Source of the DNA: Dryobates pubescens
Lineage: Eukaryota > Chordata > Aves > Piciformes > Picidae
DNA: 64,000 bases
Direction: 5' to 3'
Assembly: GCF_014839835.1 (NCBI RefSeq)
Contig: NC_071612.1
Span: forward strand, 49,904,309-49,968,308
Part shown: positions 50,101-60,899 of the stretch, piece after piece
Layout: each line of letters begins with the position of its first letter
How positions within the stretch are numbered: the stretch's first letter is position 1
Position numbers and translations under genes: made by a program
The notes under the pieces: model-generated
Database searches by the model: none
Told to the model about the DNA's origin: nothing
What the model saw: the letters and a program-made list of their open reading frames with translations, nothing else

Positions 50101-53100
50101 ATCATAGCAGTAAATTAATACTCTTCAGTATTTAGTTGTGTACTTGTCTTTTTCTGTTATTGCAACATAAAATACATTTTTGTTTATCTTCATTTCAGTT
50201 GTGGACTATTGATGAGAAGAAATGGAAACCAGGACGAGTGGAACATACCGTAGGCTGGCCTTTAGACAGACACACATACGGAGGATCCTTTCTTTATCAC
50301 TTAAATGAGGGTGAACCTTTAGTTGCTCTCGGGTTTGTGGTAAGTGAAGTGTGGGGGTTTTTCATGCTTGTTGTTTGGTTTTCATTTTCATGTGAAGATA
50401 AAAACACAAGAATAGCAGCATTTTGTTCATTCTCAATCTGAAGAGCCCCTATTAGGGAAGGATAATATATCCTATTAATCTGTCTCTAATACAGTGTCTT
50501 TTATTAAGATAGAAAACTTACAAAAGAAATTTGTTTTCCAAACCAAACAAATCTTGATAAAGCCAAAACCAGATGATTAATCAAAACTGTGCTTGCAAAA
50601 CTTTTACAGGTTAGGAAATGTCTGAATCACAGACACTTTGTACAATTCCGTTTCCTCCTTCCCGCATCAACTTTAAGTGCGTCTCCACTTGATGAAAGAA
50701 GCATGTAAAGTGGAAGCACTCTGCAGTTCCACAACTAGCATCTCTTCAAATTCTGAGCTTTTCGGTTTGTTCTTAGAATTCTTCTCACCCCATTTGCCTT
50801 GCCCTTTTTATCACCTGTCTTTTTAAATTGGACAGACAGCTTCTTCCTTTATATTTCCTCTATCAGAACTATTAGGATCACTAGAGACACAGTCTGGTGT
50901 CATTCTGTCAACAAGTGATGCAAGAAGCAGTGGTAGGAGATGTTTTTCTAGCACCTACTGTCCTAAATGAAGCATGCACTGTTCATCCTGTGCATGTGCT
51001 TTACATACAGTTGTTGTAAGAGTCAGGCACAGAATCTGGACTTTCAGCAGCATGGGACTGAGGCAACATTTTGGTCTCCTAGTTTTCAGAGTGATCTCAG
51101 AGTCTGGGTGGGTGAGTGCGAACACTATTTTTGTCTAACTGTTCTGTAAAAAACATTGCAAAAACACTTGTTAGCTTTTCTCAAACATGCATACTTGTCC
51201 TGTACATATTCCAATACTAGAATTAATAAGCACAGACAATAGATATTCGAATTCTGTTTGCTTTTACATGGCTAGAGAGCCTTGATTCTTACAGAGAATG
51301 GCAGTCAGTAATGCTCATATTTCCAGTTAAGACAGGAGAAAATCACTTTATGTGTGAACATAGAAGCACTTTTTTTGTCTTTGAACTCTACACCCATGTC
51401 AGTCTTAACTGTTTTTTGTGGTAGCATTACCCTGCACTTATTTTGAAAGCATTCATTATCGAGGAAGGGAAGTAGATGCATGCAGCGCTCTAAAAGCAGC
51501 AAGCTGTCAGAGAAATGAAGGTATTTTTTGTTGCTAACTTGTGATATAGTTTGTTACTCATCTCAAATAAAACTTGAAGAACTAATCTCTTTTGAGAGAG
51601 AATTTGGCAGCAGTCCTTTTAAGACACTCTGCATTTCCATCTTTAATATAGTATCTTTGGACACATTCTCAAATGCGTAAGATAAGAATCCTGGCTGTCC
51701 AGCCAATTCACTGAGTCTCTTGCCCTTGTTTTCTGCTTTCATCACTGATCCCTTGTGCTGTGTCACAGTGTCTCACCTAACTGGAGATAACTGACTGCAC
51801 TAAATGAGGGGAGCTTAAGGACCTGGCTATCTAGAAATAATTGTTTACCTCTTTCCAGTGTTTCTAGGGTGGAGAGGTTTTGCAAGTTTTCTTGCTTATC
51901 CGGACCCTTAAAACATGCTTGATTTGACTATTTAATTTCAAAGAGAAAGAAGGTGGTTGCAGTACAATTAAATCTTCTCCATGCTTAGGTTTTAGGTGGG
52001 GCAGAGAACAGTCTTGGAGCAGAAAACGCTCAGATTTGCTTGTGCTGTGTAAAATGTATTTTTGGCAGTGATTTCTTGAAGAGAAAGGTGCTGAAGAGGG
52101 TTTAGTATAAAGTAGATGTAAATAGTTGGTGTGATGATATGTGATTGTATTCTTTTCAAGCTTTTGTTGAAATTCCATGGTTTATTTTCATTAATGTTGC
52201 ACTTTTTCTTCTTTAAGGTTGGTTTAGATTATCAAAATCCCTATTTGAATCCATTTAGAGAGTTTCAGAGATGGAAGCACCATCCCAGTGTACAACCTAC
52301 TTTGGAGGGTGGAACAAGGATCGCCTATGGTGCCAGAGCATTAAATGAAGGTGGTTTACAGGTAACTCTTCATGAAAGTTTTACTTTGAGTCCTCTGTAG
52401 CGTGATTTTAGTGCTGCAGATTTGGGTTGCATACTATTGGGAAACAACTCAACTAGATACTGGCTGCTGAGATTTGCTACACTTGGGTCCCTTTTAAGTG
52501 AAATATGAAGTGGAGCTTATGTTATAACCCAAAGAGTCCAGTAGCAAAGCAGCTGCAGATAATTTTGTTGTGCCTGAAGCCATGGGTAAGAGAGAGAAGC
52601 ATCACTCATCTGTTGTTTTTGTGAGGGTGTGTATCTTCCAAATTACTTGTATATTCTAGCAGAGGGAACTTATTTCTAGTGCTTCACCCTAAAGCCACTG
52701 ATGGTTCTGAAATGGTTACGTAGCTTTGCAGATAAAAGCCTTTATCTCCTCAAGCACAGATACCTTTGGTATGTTTCATACTCCACTTTGAATTTTTGCT
52801 TTCTTAGGAGGTGAAATACCTTGTTCATTTTGTTTCCTTAAGGAGTCTAAGAGGTGAAACTTTAAAAATGTTTTCATTAAGTTGGTTGAAAGGGCTAAAA
52901 AAACATGCAGGATAAATAGCTTAGAGTTTAACAGCTTAAGTCCTTACAACCAGTTGGCTTTCTACATGGAAATCTTGAAACACGGCATATGGCAGTGTCC
53001 TAGATTCCCAGATACATCTTCTAGATACACCTTCCAGTTTGGACCTTAAAACTAGCCATGTATTCATGATCCACAGCCTGTGTGGGGCCATTCCACTCTG

Positions 53101-56100
53101 CTCTCTGATTACTTTGTCTTTCCTTTTTGAACCTCTTCTTTTTGCAATACAGGTAGAATTCTAGTAGCAGCATAACTCTTGTCACAGTTATGTGGACCTT
53201 GTTAAGATTTGACAGCAAGGTGCACACCTGGAAACAAAGCATGTGGGTTCATGAGCTTCTTGTTTACACATGTAGTACAAGTCAATCTGTGAGTTGGTTA
53301 TGTTTTCCACTTAAGTGGAAATACATTGTGACATGTTGTAAACCAGCTGTGTTACTAGCTTTTTTTCAGAAACCATTGTTGGTACCTTATTAACACAGAT
53401 AAAATACAAAATGCCAAGATGTTTTGAGTTTTGTGCAGAAGGGACTTTTCTTTCAACCCTGTGCTCCGCTTTCTTTATCACATGTAGTCATTGTATTGCT
53501 GCCAAATTGTGACTTCAGCTGCATGCTCCTTATTCTGCTTGAAACATATGGCTGAAGGAGCATGGTATTTTTTTAAGTCACTTACAGACGTTGTTTGTGC
53601 TAAGTTACACAAACCAGTAGAATTACAGCTCTTGTGCTTCTCTGCCAAATCTTTGGATTTCTTTGCTGGACTTAAAACATCTCACTTACTTTGCACTGTT
53701 CCTAATACAAAAGCATGTTTTGTTCTTCAGGTTTGGTGGGTTTTTTTAATTTCCTATAGATAAAATTGTGTAGTTAATCATGAAACCATACTTCTGAATG
53801 GCTTTTTTAAAATATATGCTTTCATTAAAAAAAAAAAAAAAAAAAAAGCTGTATTGATGATTCACACAGGAAGATTTTTAAGATTAGCTCTTCTTCTGCA
53901 TGTGTTGCTTTGATTAATAACCATAGCAGTCTGACTCATTTGCAACACTGGAGTCTAGGAATATTTTCTTATGTAAGTTGTTCTCTATTGCCAGTTTTTG
54001 TTTAGGTGACAGCATTGCATCAAATAGATGTATAAAATTGCCATCGAGATAAGATTTTTGTTTGTTGTAGATTAACCTTGCAACTATGTTCTATAGTCTT
54101 TAACATACAGCAGTGCTAAGCTGTGTGAGAGACAGAGAGCTCCCTCGTCTGTCTCCAGTTTCGTAGCTATTTGGGCTATGTTGAAGGAGGGGACAGAATT
54201 TAATAGACGATCTACATAGCTGCTATTGCTTCCGTGTATCAAAACAGCAAAGTAAAGTATGCCAGAAGTTTTAATGCAACGTCTGGTTGGTCTCCATTTT
54301 ATGGAAAACTTTGAAAAGATTTAAAAGTATTGTAAACAAAATAAAAGATGTTGCTGTTGTTGATCAATGTATATTAGGATTATTAGGGGTGGGGGGGAGG
54401 AGCTTTTTATTTATAACCTATGCAAGTGTCAAACACTGGAACAGGCTGCCTAGAGAGACTGTGTTGTCTCCTTCTCTAAGGATTTTCAAGAGCTATCTGG
54501 ATGCTTTCCTGTGAGACCTGCCCTAGGTGATCCTGCTTTGGCAGGGGAATTTGACTTGATTTCCAGAGGTTCCTTCCAACCCCCACTGTTCTGTGATTAG
54601 ACTCACTTAATAGAGCTAAAATGAGAATGTGGGGTTTCCTGCCCACTGGTAGGGAGGACTGCAGGAAGCATGCATCTTCCCTTCTTCCCTTTTCCAACCT
54701 AGTGTCATTTTGTCTTTGCTGCCAAGATGGTGGTGGCTTCTCCAAGTGCTCAAGGTTTAAAGGATTTTACCTTCAGGGGAAGGGAAGGTGTGCCATTCTG
54801 GCATCACATTCTTTCAACTGTGAAAACAGGCACCAAGTGCACAGGAATTGCTAACAAAGCTGCAGTAAATGTAACCTTTTGTGTTATAAGACTAATTTTT
54901 TATTTCATTTAGACTTTGACAGTATGTTTGTTACTGTCTATGTATTCAGTGAAACAGCGCTTAGAGAAGAAAAGTATTTGATTGCCATCTTTTTATGTAA
55001 TTGAAAGAGTTAGTGCAGCATCATTGCATCCTAATAGATAAAAACTCAGTACCTGTTTTCAGGCAAAGGTCTTGTGAAAAGATGTACTTAATTCCTTTTA
55101 AACACTTAATGTGGCTGAACTTAAGACTTCTGGTTACTGAAAGTTTTTAGTGTTGTAGCTTTCATCCTAAATTACCTTTCCTACAAACCAAATCACTACA
55201 TCTGTGGTTAAACAAATAGCCCAAAATATACTGTGTAGTACAGCTTTTTTTAAGTGGCTACTATATAGGAGTCTTGGAGAATAACTAGCACTGGGTTAAT
55301 AGTAAACAGGTAACAACTGAGCAAGCAGAAGAAACATGTTTCAGATTATCTTGAATTCCAGGAGATACTTCTTTTTTTTTGCTTTTTATTTGCATTTTTC
55401 AGGAAACTACTTTTTTGGGGTCAGTTTGTTTAAGTTGTTAAAAATTGAATGGTTTCAGGCATCTTTAATTAAAAACAGGATGCTAGGTTCACCTGTGCTG
55501 CTCAATAAAAAACTCTCAGAGAAAGACTATGTTCATAACTTACCTTCAGCAATTTTCAGACCTAAGATTTGGTCACAGTTTTGTGCTCAAAGTGCTGCAG
55601 CCAATCCATGTTTTCAAGCTGTTCACTAAAATCTTAGCTATTCTCACCCTGGTCCAATTAAATTATCTTGATAGCTGAGGCATTCCTTAGTTGATAGAGG
55701 CATATAATATAGTATATTAACATTTTAGACCTGTTGTTTGCAGCTCATCTCACTCTCTTAGGTTTGTGAATTGGCTGTACTCTCTTGACATTTTGCTGCT
55801 TACAGAATGGGAGAAAGACAATGATTTTGCACTGAAAAAATACATTGTTGGCTGCTGAACAACTCTGTGAGAGACATGTGGGAGGAGAGATGGGGAGGGC
55901 ACTGTGCAGTTTCATAGAAGGTTTGTGGGAAAAAAGCACTGAGTAATAAACCATGAGATGCATACAATTCATGGTGTGGAAAACAGCAAAACAAATGTCT
56001 GTCTCAGCACAGTACAATGTCTGTATTCTTGCTTACTGTACCAGAATTCCTTTGTTGAGTAATTCTTATATATTTATATCATGTACATCGAAGTCTGAAA

Positions 56101-59100
56101 ATGTAAATGACACTCAAACCTGATGCCAGTTTAATTTCCACAATGTTATTTTCACTTTAGAAAAGAACAAACAAACAAAACAATCAACTTTCTTTCTGTT
56201 TTCTCTTCAGTCAATACCTAAACTCACCTTCCCAGGTGGATTATTAATTGGTTGCAGTCCTGGACTTCTGAATGTTCCAAAGATCAAGGGGACACATACT
56301 GCAATGAAAAGTGGCATGTTGGCTGCAGAAGCCATCTTTAAACAATTAACTAATGAAAATCTCACATCAAAGACAATAGGTAAGATCTCTGTACTTGGGT
56401 TTTTAATTATCTTGTGTTCAACTAGAATCACCAACAGCTTGGCAGTAGCTACAAGTGTCTGCACAAGTTACTCTTAAGTGTTAATCCTACTGCTAGAACA
56501 AAGTATGTCTCTAACAAGCATCTGAAAAGTAAGTTTACAGTTTCTGTAGAAGTACCCAAGGAAGGCAGGTATTTCATTCTACAAATAGGTTAAAAAATGG
56601 TGGTTTATGATTCAAAAAGTGTTGCTGAAAGACTGCAGAATTACAGGCAGGGGGGGTGGCGGGGAAGGGGAAAGAAGAGATTAAATGAAAGCAAAACAGG
56701 CTCAATTTTTTCAGGTTTGCCCTTTGCTGTTAAATGTTAGGATACTTTTTACCTTACATCCTCTTTTTCTGTCTTTAACTGTATAGTCCTCTCAGTTCGA
56801 GACTGTGTATATCCTTTTATATGTAATGCAAGCACATTGAAGTAATCACCTGATCCTGGCCACTTGTAGCTATTTACTTAAGCCTTGGTTATTCCCTTAA
56901 ATCTGTTAACAAAGACTACAGAGAGAACCTAATTAGCATTTCAGTCGTTACGGAGATTGACACTGTAGCCAGGTGCCATTTGATTGTCATTTAGAAGTAT
57001 CTTCTCTGTAGTAGTGGATTCAGTCCTAGTGAGCTTTCAACAGAAACACACAATACAGATTGCCACAGAGGGTATGCTGAACAATTAAAACTATTTTAAC
57101 AGGTTAAAATGCTTAGAACCTATCTGAAAGCATAAAGGATGAGTAGTGTGCCACTCGTTTGATGATAGACAGGTTTTATATGCTGTTTCCATTTTTTGTC
57201 AGCACAGACTATTAGAGCACACTTTGTGCAAAGATAATGACATTTTCTTCAGAGCCTCAGGTGAGACAGACAGTATGGACTGAAAGATGTTTTCTTGTAC
57301 AGATGTAAGACTTAAACCTTATTATTTAGAACATCTATTCCTATACAGTAGTAATGGAGAATGGTGAAGGGGAATCTCCAAAAAATTTCATGTGAAGAAG
57401 CTTTTTTTTTTTCTGAGATAATGCCTTGGCTGCAGTAGATGTGTCATGGGTCAAGTGTGCAGTGTCTAGTATTTGTAAAGAATACAATCAACCCATTTAA
57501 ATAAAAAGTTTTTAGTCAAATCTCTAACTTGCTGACTATGAAGTAAAAAAGAAAGGCAAAAGCAATGGTTCTCTAGGACTGGCATAGTCAGTTACAGAAA
57601 TTGGAATGGTTTTGATGGTCTGTAACTTGTAAAGAAAAGGCTTTTGAATTTGACATTAACATTACAAACCTGGCTCTTTGGTCACAGGAGTAACTGTTCT
57701 CCTGCAGAGAAGCCAATATAGACACCTGGCAGATAATCATTATATTTTGCTGAAGTTTGAATCAATTTAATGATGCTTATGGGCCTTTAATAGGGGCTAC
57801 AAAGGTGCAGTAGGTATCCGCTGGTAACTGCCAACAAGATGCATCTCCTCAAGAGGCTGAAATAAGTTGTCTAGTGTATTCTTAGATTATCTGAGATTTT
57901 CATTCTGCTGCCTTTGTTGCTAACAATTGCCTTTTTCAGCAATTATTTTTTTATTTCAAGGATAGTCTTTATGTACTGTAGGTACCTAACAGTAATGTAC
58001 TGCCTTAGGACTTGATGTGCAAGAGTATGAAGAGAACCTGAAAAATTCCTGGGTCTGGAAAGAGCTGTATGCAGTTAGAAACATCCGACCATCCTGCCAT
58101 AGCATACTTGGTGTGTATGGAGGAATGATTTACACAGGCATATTTTATTGGCTACTGAGAGGAATGGAACCATGGACATTAAAACATCCAGGTAACTTCA
58201 CCATCTCCTGAAAGAAAATACTAAATCTGTATGGCAGTCTTTTCTACTCTAAGTTGAAGCTAGAGCACAACTGGTCAAGTGGTGAGCTTTTAATTTAGAA
58301 AAGAATCATAGAATGGTCCAGGCCAGAAGGCACCTCCAGAGGTCATCTAGTCTGAGCTCCCTGCAGTCAGCAGGGACATCCTCAACTAGACCAATATGAC
58401 TTTGTCATAGTACATAGCAATACTGTAAATGAAGATATTTAAACACTCTTCTAGCTGTGGTGGGTTGAAGTTTCCCCCCAGCATTAACTTTTTTGGCAGA
58501 CCAACTCAGTTAGAAGCAAATGAAGCTGTATTTACAAGAAAAAAACCTTCCCTATGGAATGCAAGATGTACAAAATATACAGTATTTACAATATTATACA
58601 GATACATAGAATACATAGAATAAACCAGGTTGGAAGGGACCTTCAAGATCATCGCATTCAACCCACCCAATCAACTAAACCATGGCTTACAATTAGCAAA
58701 CACCACCAAACCCCCCCTCATCAAAAAGACCAGGGAAGCCATTCCACTTACCCCCCCACTCCCTGTCCCAAAAGAGAAGAGTGGAGAGAGAAGCAGTGGG
58801 TTAGACTTAGTCAAGGCCAGCCGGTAAGCAGGTTATCTCTCCCGAGCAAAGCAAAACAGCCAAGATCAGAAGAGATAAGAGAAGAATTGTTATGGTACAG
58901 CTCCTCTTATTCCAGACACTTACCCAATGAATTTGTTTAGAATAATATTTTGGTTTTCTTCTTACACCCAACAGTGATTTATTTATATCGTTCTACTTTT
59001 CTGCTTGAAATCTGCAGCTAAATTTTTAAAGGTTATAGCCTAAAACCACCACATCAGCATAGTTTTTTGTCTCATGAAAGACAGTACCTTTTATGAAATA

Positions 59101-59882
59101 GTTCGTTTTGACGACAAGGGAAGTGAAAATAGATTGTTCTTGAGTAACTACTACTTCCAGTGATTCTATACTGAAACTTACTTTTTGAAAATATATTTAG
59201 GACCAGATTTTGCTCAGCTCAAGCCAGCCAAAGACTGCACACCTATTGAATACCCAAAGCCAGATGGAAAAATCAGTTTTGATCTCCTGTCATCTGTGGC
59301 GTTAAGTGGTACAAACCATGAACATGACCAGCCTGCTCATTTAACTCTCAAAGATGACAGCGTCCCTGTGAGTAGGAATCTGGCTGTATTCGATGGACCA
59401 GAACAGCGATTTTGTCCAGCAGGTAGGTAGTAAAAATGTTTGAGCAGTTTTTGCAAGGCAAAAGACTTAAGTTGAAGGAAGAGTTTGCCTGGCCTTCTAC
59501 TTACTTCAAGCATTCTATCCAAATCCTCCTTCTAGAAGAGAGTTCAAGTACAGTTCTTAAAATACATTATGTCAACAGCACTTTCATGAGGAAATAAATT
59601 AGTACATACAGAACAAGGCAGTTGATTCACACTACTAATATACTTCCCTCATTATGTTGAGCATTTATGCCAGGGGAAGCTATTCAGTGAAGTGATAGCT
59701 CTCTTTTGCTCTTTGCAGGAGTTTACGAATATATTCCTCTGGAAACAGGAGAAGGATCAAGACTGCAGATAAATGCTCAGAACTGTGTCCACTGCAAAAC
59801 ATGTGATATTAAAGACCCAAGTCAGAACATTAACTGGGTAGTGCCTGAAGGTGGAGGAGGACCAGCTTATAATGGGATGTAA
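41163..59882 (+). CDS. ETFDH: Electron transfer flavoprotein-ubiquinone oxidoreductase, mitochondrial (13 exons)
   Basis: Inner-mitochondrial-membrane enzyme that passes electrons from reduced ETF (fatty-acid beta-oxidation, amino-acid and choline catabolism) through FAD and one 4Fe-4S cluster to ubiquinone. Exons: 41163-41196, 43076-43222, 44070-44299, 44956-45037, 45295-45413, 45714-45791, 48225-48371, 50199-50339, 52218-52361, 56211-56379, 58009-58191, 59201-59422, 59719-59882. Together they give 1860 bp, 619 aa plus stop (human 617). Seen: an N-terminal basic, serine-rich presequence ([11 protein letters not shown]...), the dinucleotide-binding motif [19 protein letters not shown] in exon 3, and the four iron-sulfur cysteines FCPAG (exon 12) and NCVHCKTC (exon 13). 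The protein ends [10 protein letters not shown] as in human. All introns are GT-AG and all phases agree. The start is the first of two adjacent ATGs. The gene appears intact; its introns hold CR1 copies and one LTR. Confidence 0.98.
43076..43222 (+). CDS. ETFDH: ETFDH exon 2
   Basis: 147 bp encoding [17 protein letters not shown] (rest of the presequence) and the conserved [20 protein letters not shown] at the mature N-terminus. Acceptor tgtag, donor gtgagt. Confidence 0.96.
44070..44299 (+). CDS. ETFDH: ETFDH exon 3: FAD-binding motif
   Basis: 230 bp encoding [20 protein letters not shown] with the GxGxxG Rossmann motif, then [20 protein letters not shown]. Acceptor caag, donor gtatgt. Confidence 0.97.
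44956..45037 (+). CDS. ETFDH: ETFDH exon 4
   Basis: 82 bp encoding [20 protein letters not shown] and IPVPILP. Acceptor tgtag, donor gtaaag. Confidence 0.96.
45295..45413 (+). CDS. ETFDH: ETFDH exon 5
   Basis: 119 bp encoding [20 protein letters not shown] and [14 protein letters not shown]. The acceptor is gcgtag; donor gtaata. Confidence 0.96.
45714..45791 (+). CDS. ETFDH: ETFDH exon 6
   Basis: 78 bp encoding [20 protein letters not shown] and KDGAPK. Acceptor caag, donor gtaagt. Confidence 0.96.
46670..46848 (+). repeat. CR1 LINE 3' fragment
   Basis: GGGTTTGGACTGGACACTAG, then CAGACGTTGAAATAGGCTTC and TTAGATGTGGTGCTTGGGGA follow the CR1 3' order. Diverged, and the terminal tail is missing. 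Confidence 0.7.
48225..48371 (+). CDS. ETFDH: ETFDH exon 7
   Basis: 147 bp encoding [20 protein letters not shown], then [12 protein letters not shown] and SYGIGLKE. Acceptor ttcag, donor gtatca. Confidence 0.96.
48668..48862 (-). repeat. CR1 LINE 3' fragment
   Basis: TAGTCCAACCCACCTGCCAG, then CAGGATCACCTATACCAGCT and CCATTGCCCCTTGTTCTGTC are reverse-strand CR1 blocks. Lies in ETFDH intron 7. Confidence 0.8.
50199..50339 (+). CDS. ETFDH: ETFDH exon 8
   Basis: 141 bp encoding [40 protein letters not shown] and LVALGFV. Acceptor ttcag, donor gtaagt. Confidence 0.97.
52218..52361 (+). CDS. ETFDH: ETFDH exon 9
   Basis: 144 bp encoding [20 protein letters not shown] and [20 protein letters not shown]. 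Acceptor taag, donor gtaact. Confidence 0.97.
53827..53848 (+). repeat. Poly-A tract
   Basis: About 22 consecutive A in ETFDH intron 9; no recognisable retrocopy lies just upstream. Confidence 0.9.
54425..54598 (+). repeat. CR1 LINE 3' end
   Basis: AACACTGGAACAGGCTGCCT to GGTTCCTTCCAACCCCCACT and TTCTGTGAT. The upstream frame reads [20 protein letters not shown], matching the end of the CR1 ORF2 protein. Confidence 0.87.
56211..56379 (+). CDS. ETFDH: ETFDH exon 10
   Basis: 169 bp encoding [40 protein letters not shown] and LTSKTI. Acceptor ttcag, donor gtaaga. It follows the longest ETFDH intron (3.85 kb). Confidence 0.97.
58009..58191 (+). CDS. ETFDH: ETFDH exon 11
   Basis: 183 bp encoding [20 protein letters not shown] and [20 protein letters not shown]. 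Acceptor cttag, donor gtaact. An LTR with a nested CR1 lies in the following intron. Confidence 0.97.
58304..58400 (-). repeat. CR1 LINE 3' end fragment
   Basis: AATCATAGAATGGTCCAGGC, then GGCACCTCCAGAGGTCATCT and the CTGCAGTCAGCAGGGACATC block, all in reverse CR1 orientation. Confidence 0.85.
58456..59053 (-). mobile_element. LTR of an avian ERV carrying a nested CR1
   Basis: Endogenous retrovirus fossil. The left edge reads TGTGGTGGGTTGAAG and the right edge TATAGCCTAAAACCACCACA, TG...CA ends in a 598-bp unit that includes an 85-bp CR1 insertion at 58601-58685. Orientation is probably minus. The flanks (CTAGC and TCAGC) may be a worn 5-bp duplication. It appears to be a solo LTR with no internal genes, in ETFDH intron 11. 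Confidence 0.65.
58601..58685 (-). repeat. CR1 LINE 3' end nested in the LTR
   Basis: The minus strand reads CCATGGTTTAGTTGATTGGG, then GATGATCTTGAAGGTCCCTT, and ends in ATTCTATGT repeats. It has the same tail and GATGATCTTGAAGGT variant as the CR1 part of the chimera at 8705-8884. TTACAAT occurs on both sides and may be the target repeat. Confidence 0.85.
59201..59422 (+). CDS. ETFDH: ETFDH exon 12: first cluster cysteine
   Basis: 222 bp encoding [40 protein letters not shown] and [10 protein letters not shown], whose cysteine is the first 4Fe-4S ligand. Acceptor tttag, donor gtaggt. Confidence 0.97.
59719..59882 (+). CDS. ETFDH: ETFDH exon 13: 4Fe-4S motif and stop
   Basis: 164 bp encoding the ferredoxin-like [19 protein letters not shown] with three cluster cysteines, then [14 protein letters not shown] and TAA. 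Acceptor gcag. Confidence 0.98.
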
Positions 59883-60491
59883 ACTAACAGGAACTCTATT
59901 CAGTGACTTCTGATCACCAGAAATAAGATGTACTATTTTATGCTGCTGTGTAATTGAAGTACAGCACTGACTTGAATGTTAGAGTGCCATGATTAATTTT
60001 AGTTACGACTGTTGCATTAAATGGAAAGTCGGTGCCTTCTGCTCAAACCCTAGCCTTATTTAAATAGGACTTCTTTAACTGGAACTGTGTGGCAGGCAGA
60101 AGATAGTTCTTCCTCAGGACTGATGTGGAACTTCGGATCTTAGATTTATTGATGAAGTTCAGTGATAAGAGGAGTCATATCCAGAATCATAAGTATGGTG
60201 GCAGAATACAAAAAACCCCTATTTTCTTTCTCTATCTGGAGTGATATACTGCATGTAATCCAACCTTGCAGTAGGCAGAACACATCAGTCTGGAAAATTG
60301 TCACTGCTTATAACTGTTACACATTTCACATCGAATTTACAGTTAGGTTTTTTGGTTTGGTTTTTTTTACCTGATGATAAGAGGGAGCCCATCTGCAATA
60401 GAAACTCTGTTTAAGGGAAAAAAGTGCAATTGCATATAGAGTGGTATGTCTACCACCATTTTTATTCTTTACAAAAAATCAGGCCTGTTCT

Positions 60492-60497
60492 AATAAA
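60492..60497 (+). terminator. ETFDH: Polyadenylation signal of ETFDH
   Basis: AATAAA about 610 bp after the ETFDH stop, followed by GT-rich sequence (cttggtgtg). The stretch 59883-60510 is the inferred 3' UTR. Confidence 0.6.
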
Positions 60498-60685
60498 AAG
60501 TCTAATAGAAACTGTCTGAATTGTCTTGGTGTGAAACCAAGCTTCTTAGGAAGCATCAACTATTAAGCTGCAAAAACACAACTGTTCCTGATTGACACAT
60601 CAGAAACAACCTGAGTTGCAAAGCACACATTATTACAGCTTTAGGGGAAAAAAAAAAGAAAACCACATCAGCTGTGAAGTTTGTC

Positions 60686-60691
60686 TTTATT
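60686..60691 (-). terminator. PPID: Candidate polyadenylation signal of PPID
   Basis: TTTATT on the plus strand (AATAAA on minus) 120 bp beyond the PPID stop. Another copy at 60794-60799 is only 12 bp from the stop codon. Confidence 0.5.
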
Positions 60692-60810
60692 ATTATGCTT
60701 TGGAGTTGTAAACGCTGACAACTGCAGTACAAGGCAAATGAAAGAGGCGGTTCCATTTATCCTTTTGTATGAGTTAGTGCATAGGTTTAAAAGTTTATTT
60801 AAAAAAAAAA

Positions 60811-60899
60811 TCAAGCAAACATTTTAGCATAAGCTGCCTTCTCTTTTTCCTTCTGGGCTTTTATCTTCTGCTTGATTTTCAGTGTTTCTGTCTGGATAG
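60811..60899 (-). CDS. PPID: PPID exon 10: C-terminus and stop
   Basis: 89 bp encoding IQTETLKIKQKIKAQKEKEK, then AAYAKMFA and TGA. Acceptor gagcag. The basic tail is conserved with human. Confidence 0.95.

Larger units (their letters stand above)
52362..56210 (+). other. ETFDH: ETFDH intron 9 (3.85 kb)
   Basis: Largest ETFDH intron; contains a poly-A tract and one CR1 end. Open frames seen here on either strand have no recognisable homology. Confidence 0.8.

Noticed and set aside
53827-53848. Poly-A tract as the end of a processed pseudogene
   Set aside because: Upstream sequence shows no recognisable mRNA-derived reading frame.
58554-58940. 128-aa frame in ETFDH intron 11 as a gene
   Set aside because: It runs across the LTR and its nested CR1; it is repeat sequence with no protein similarity.
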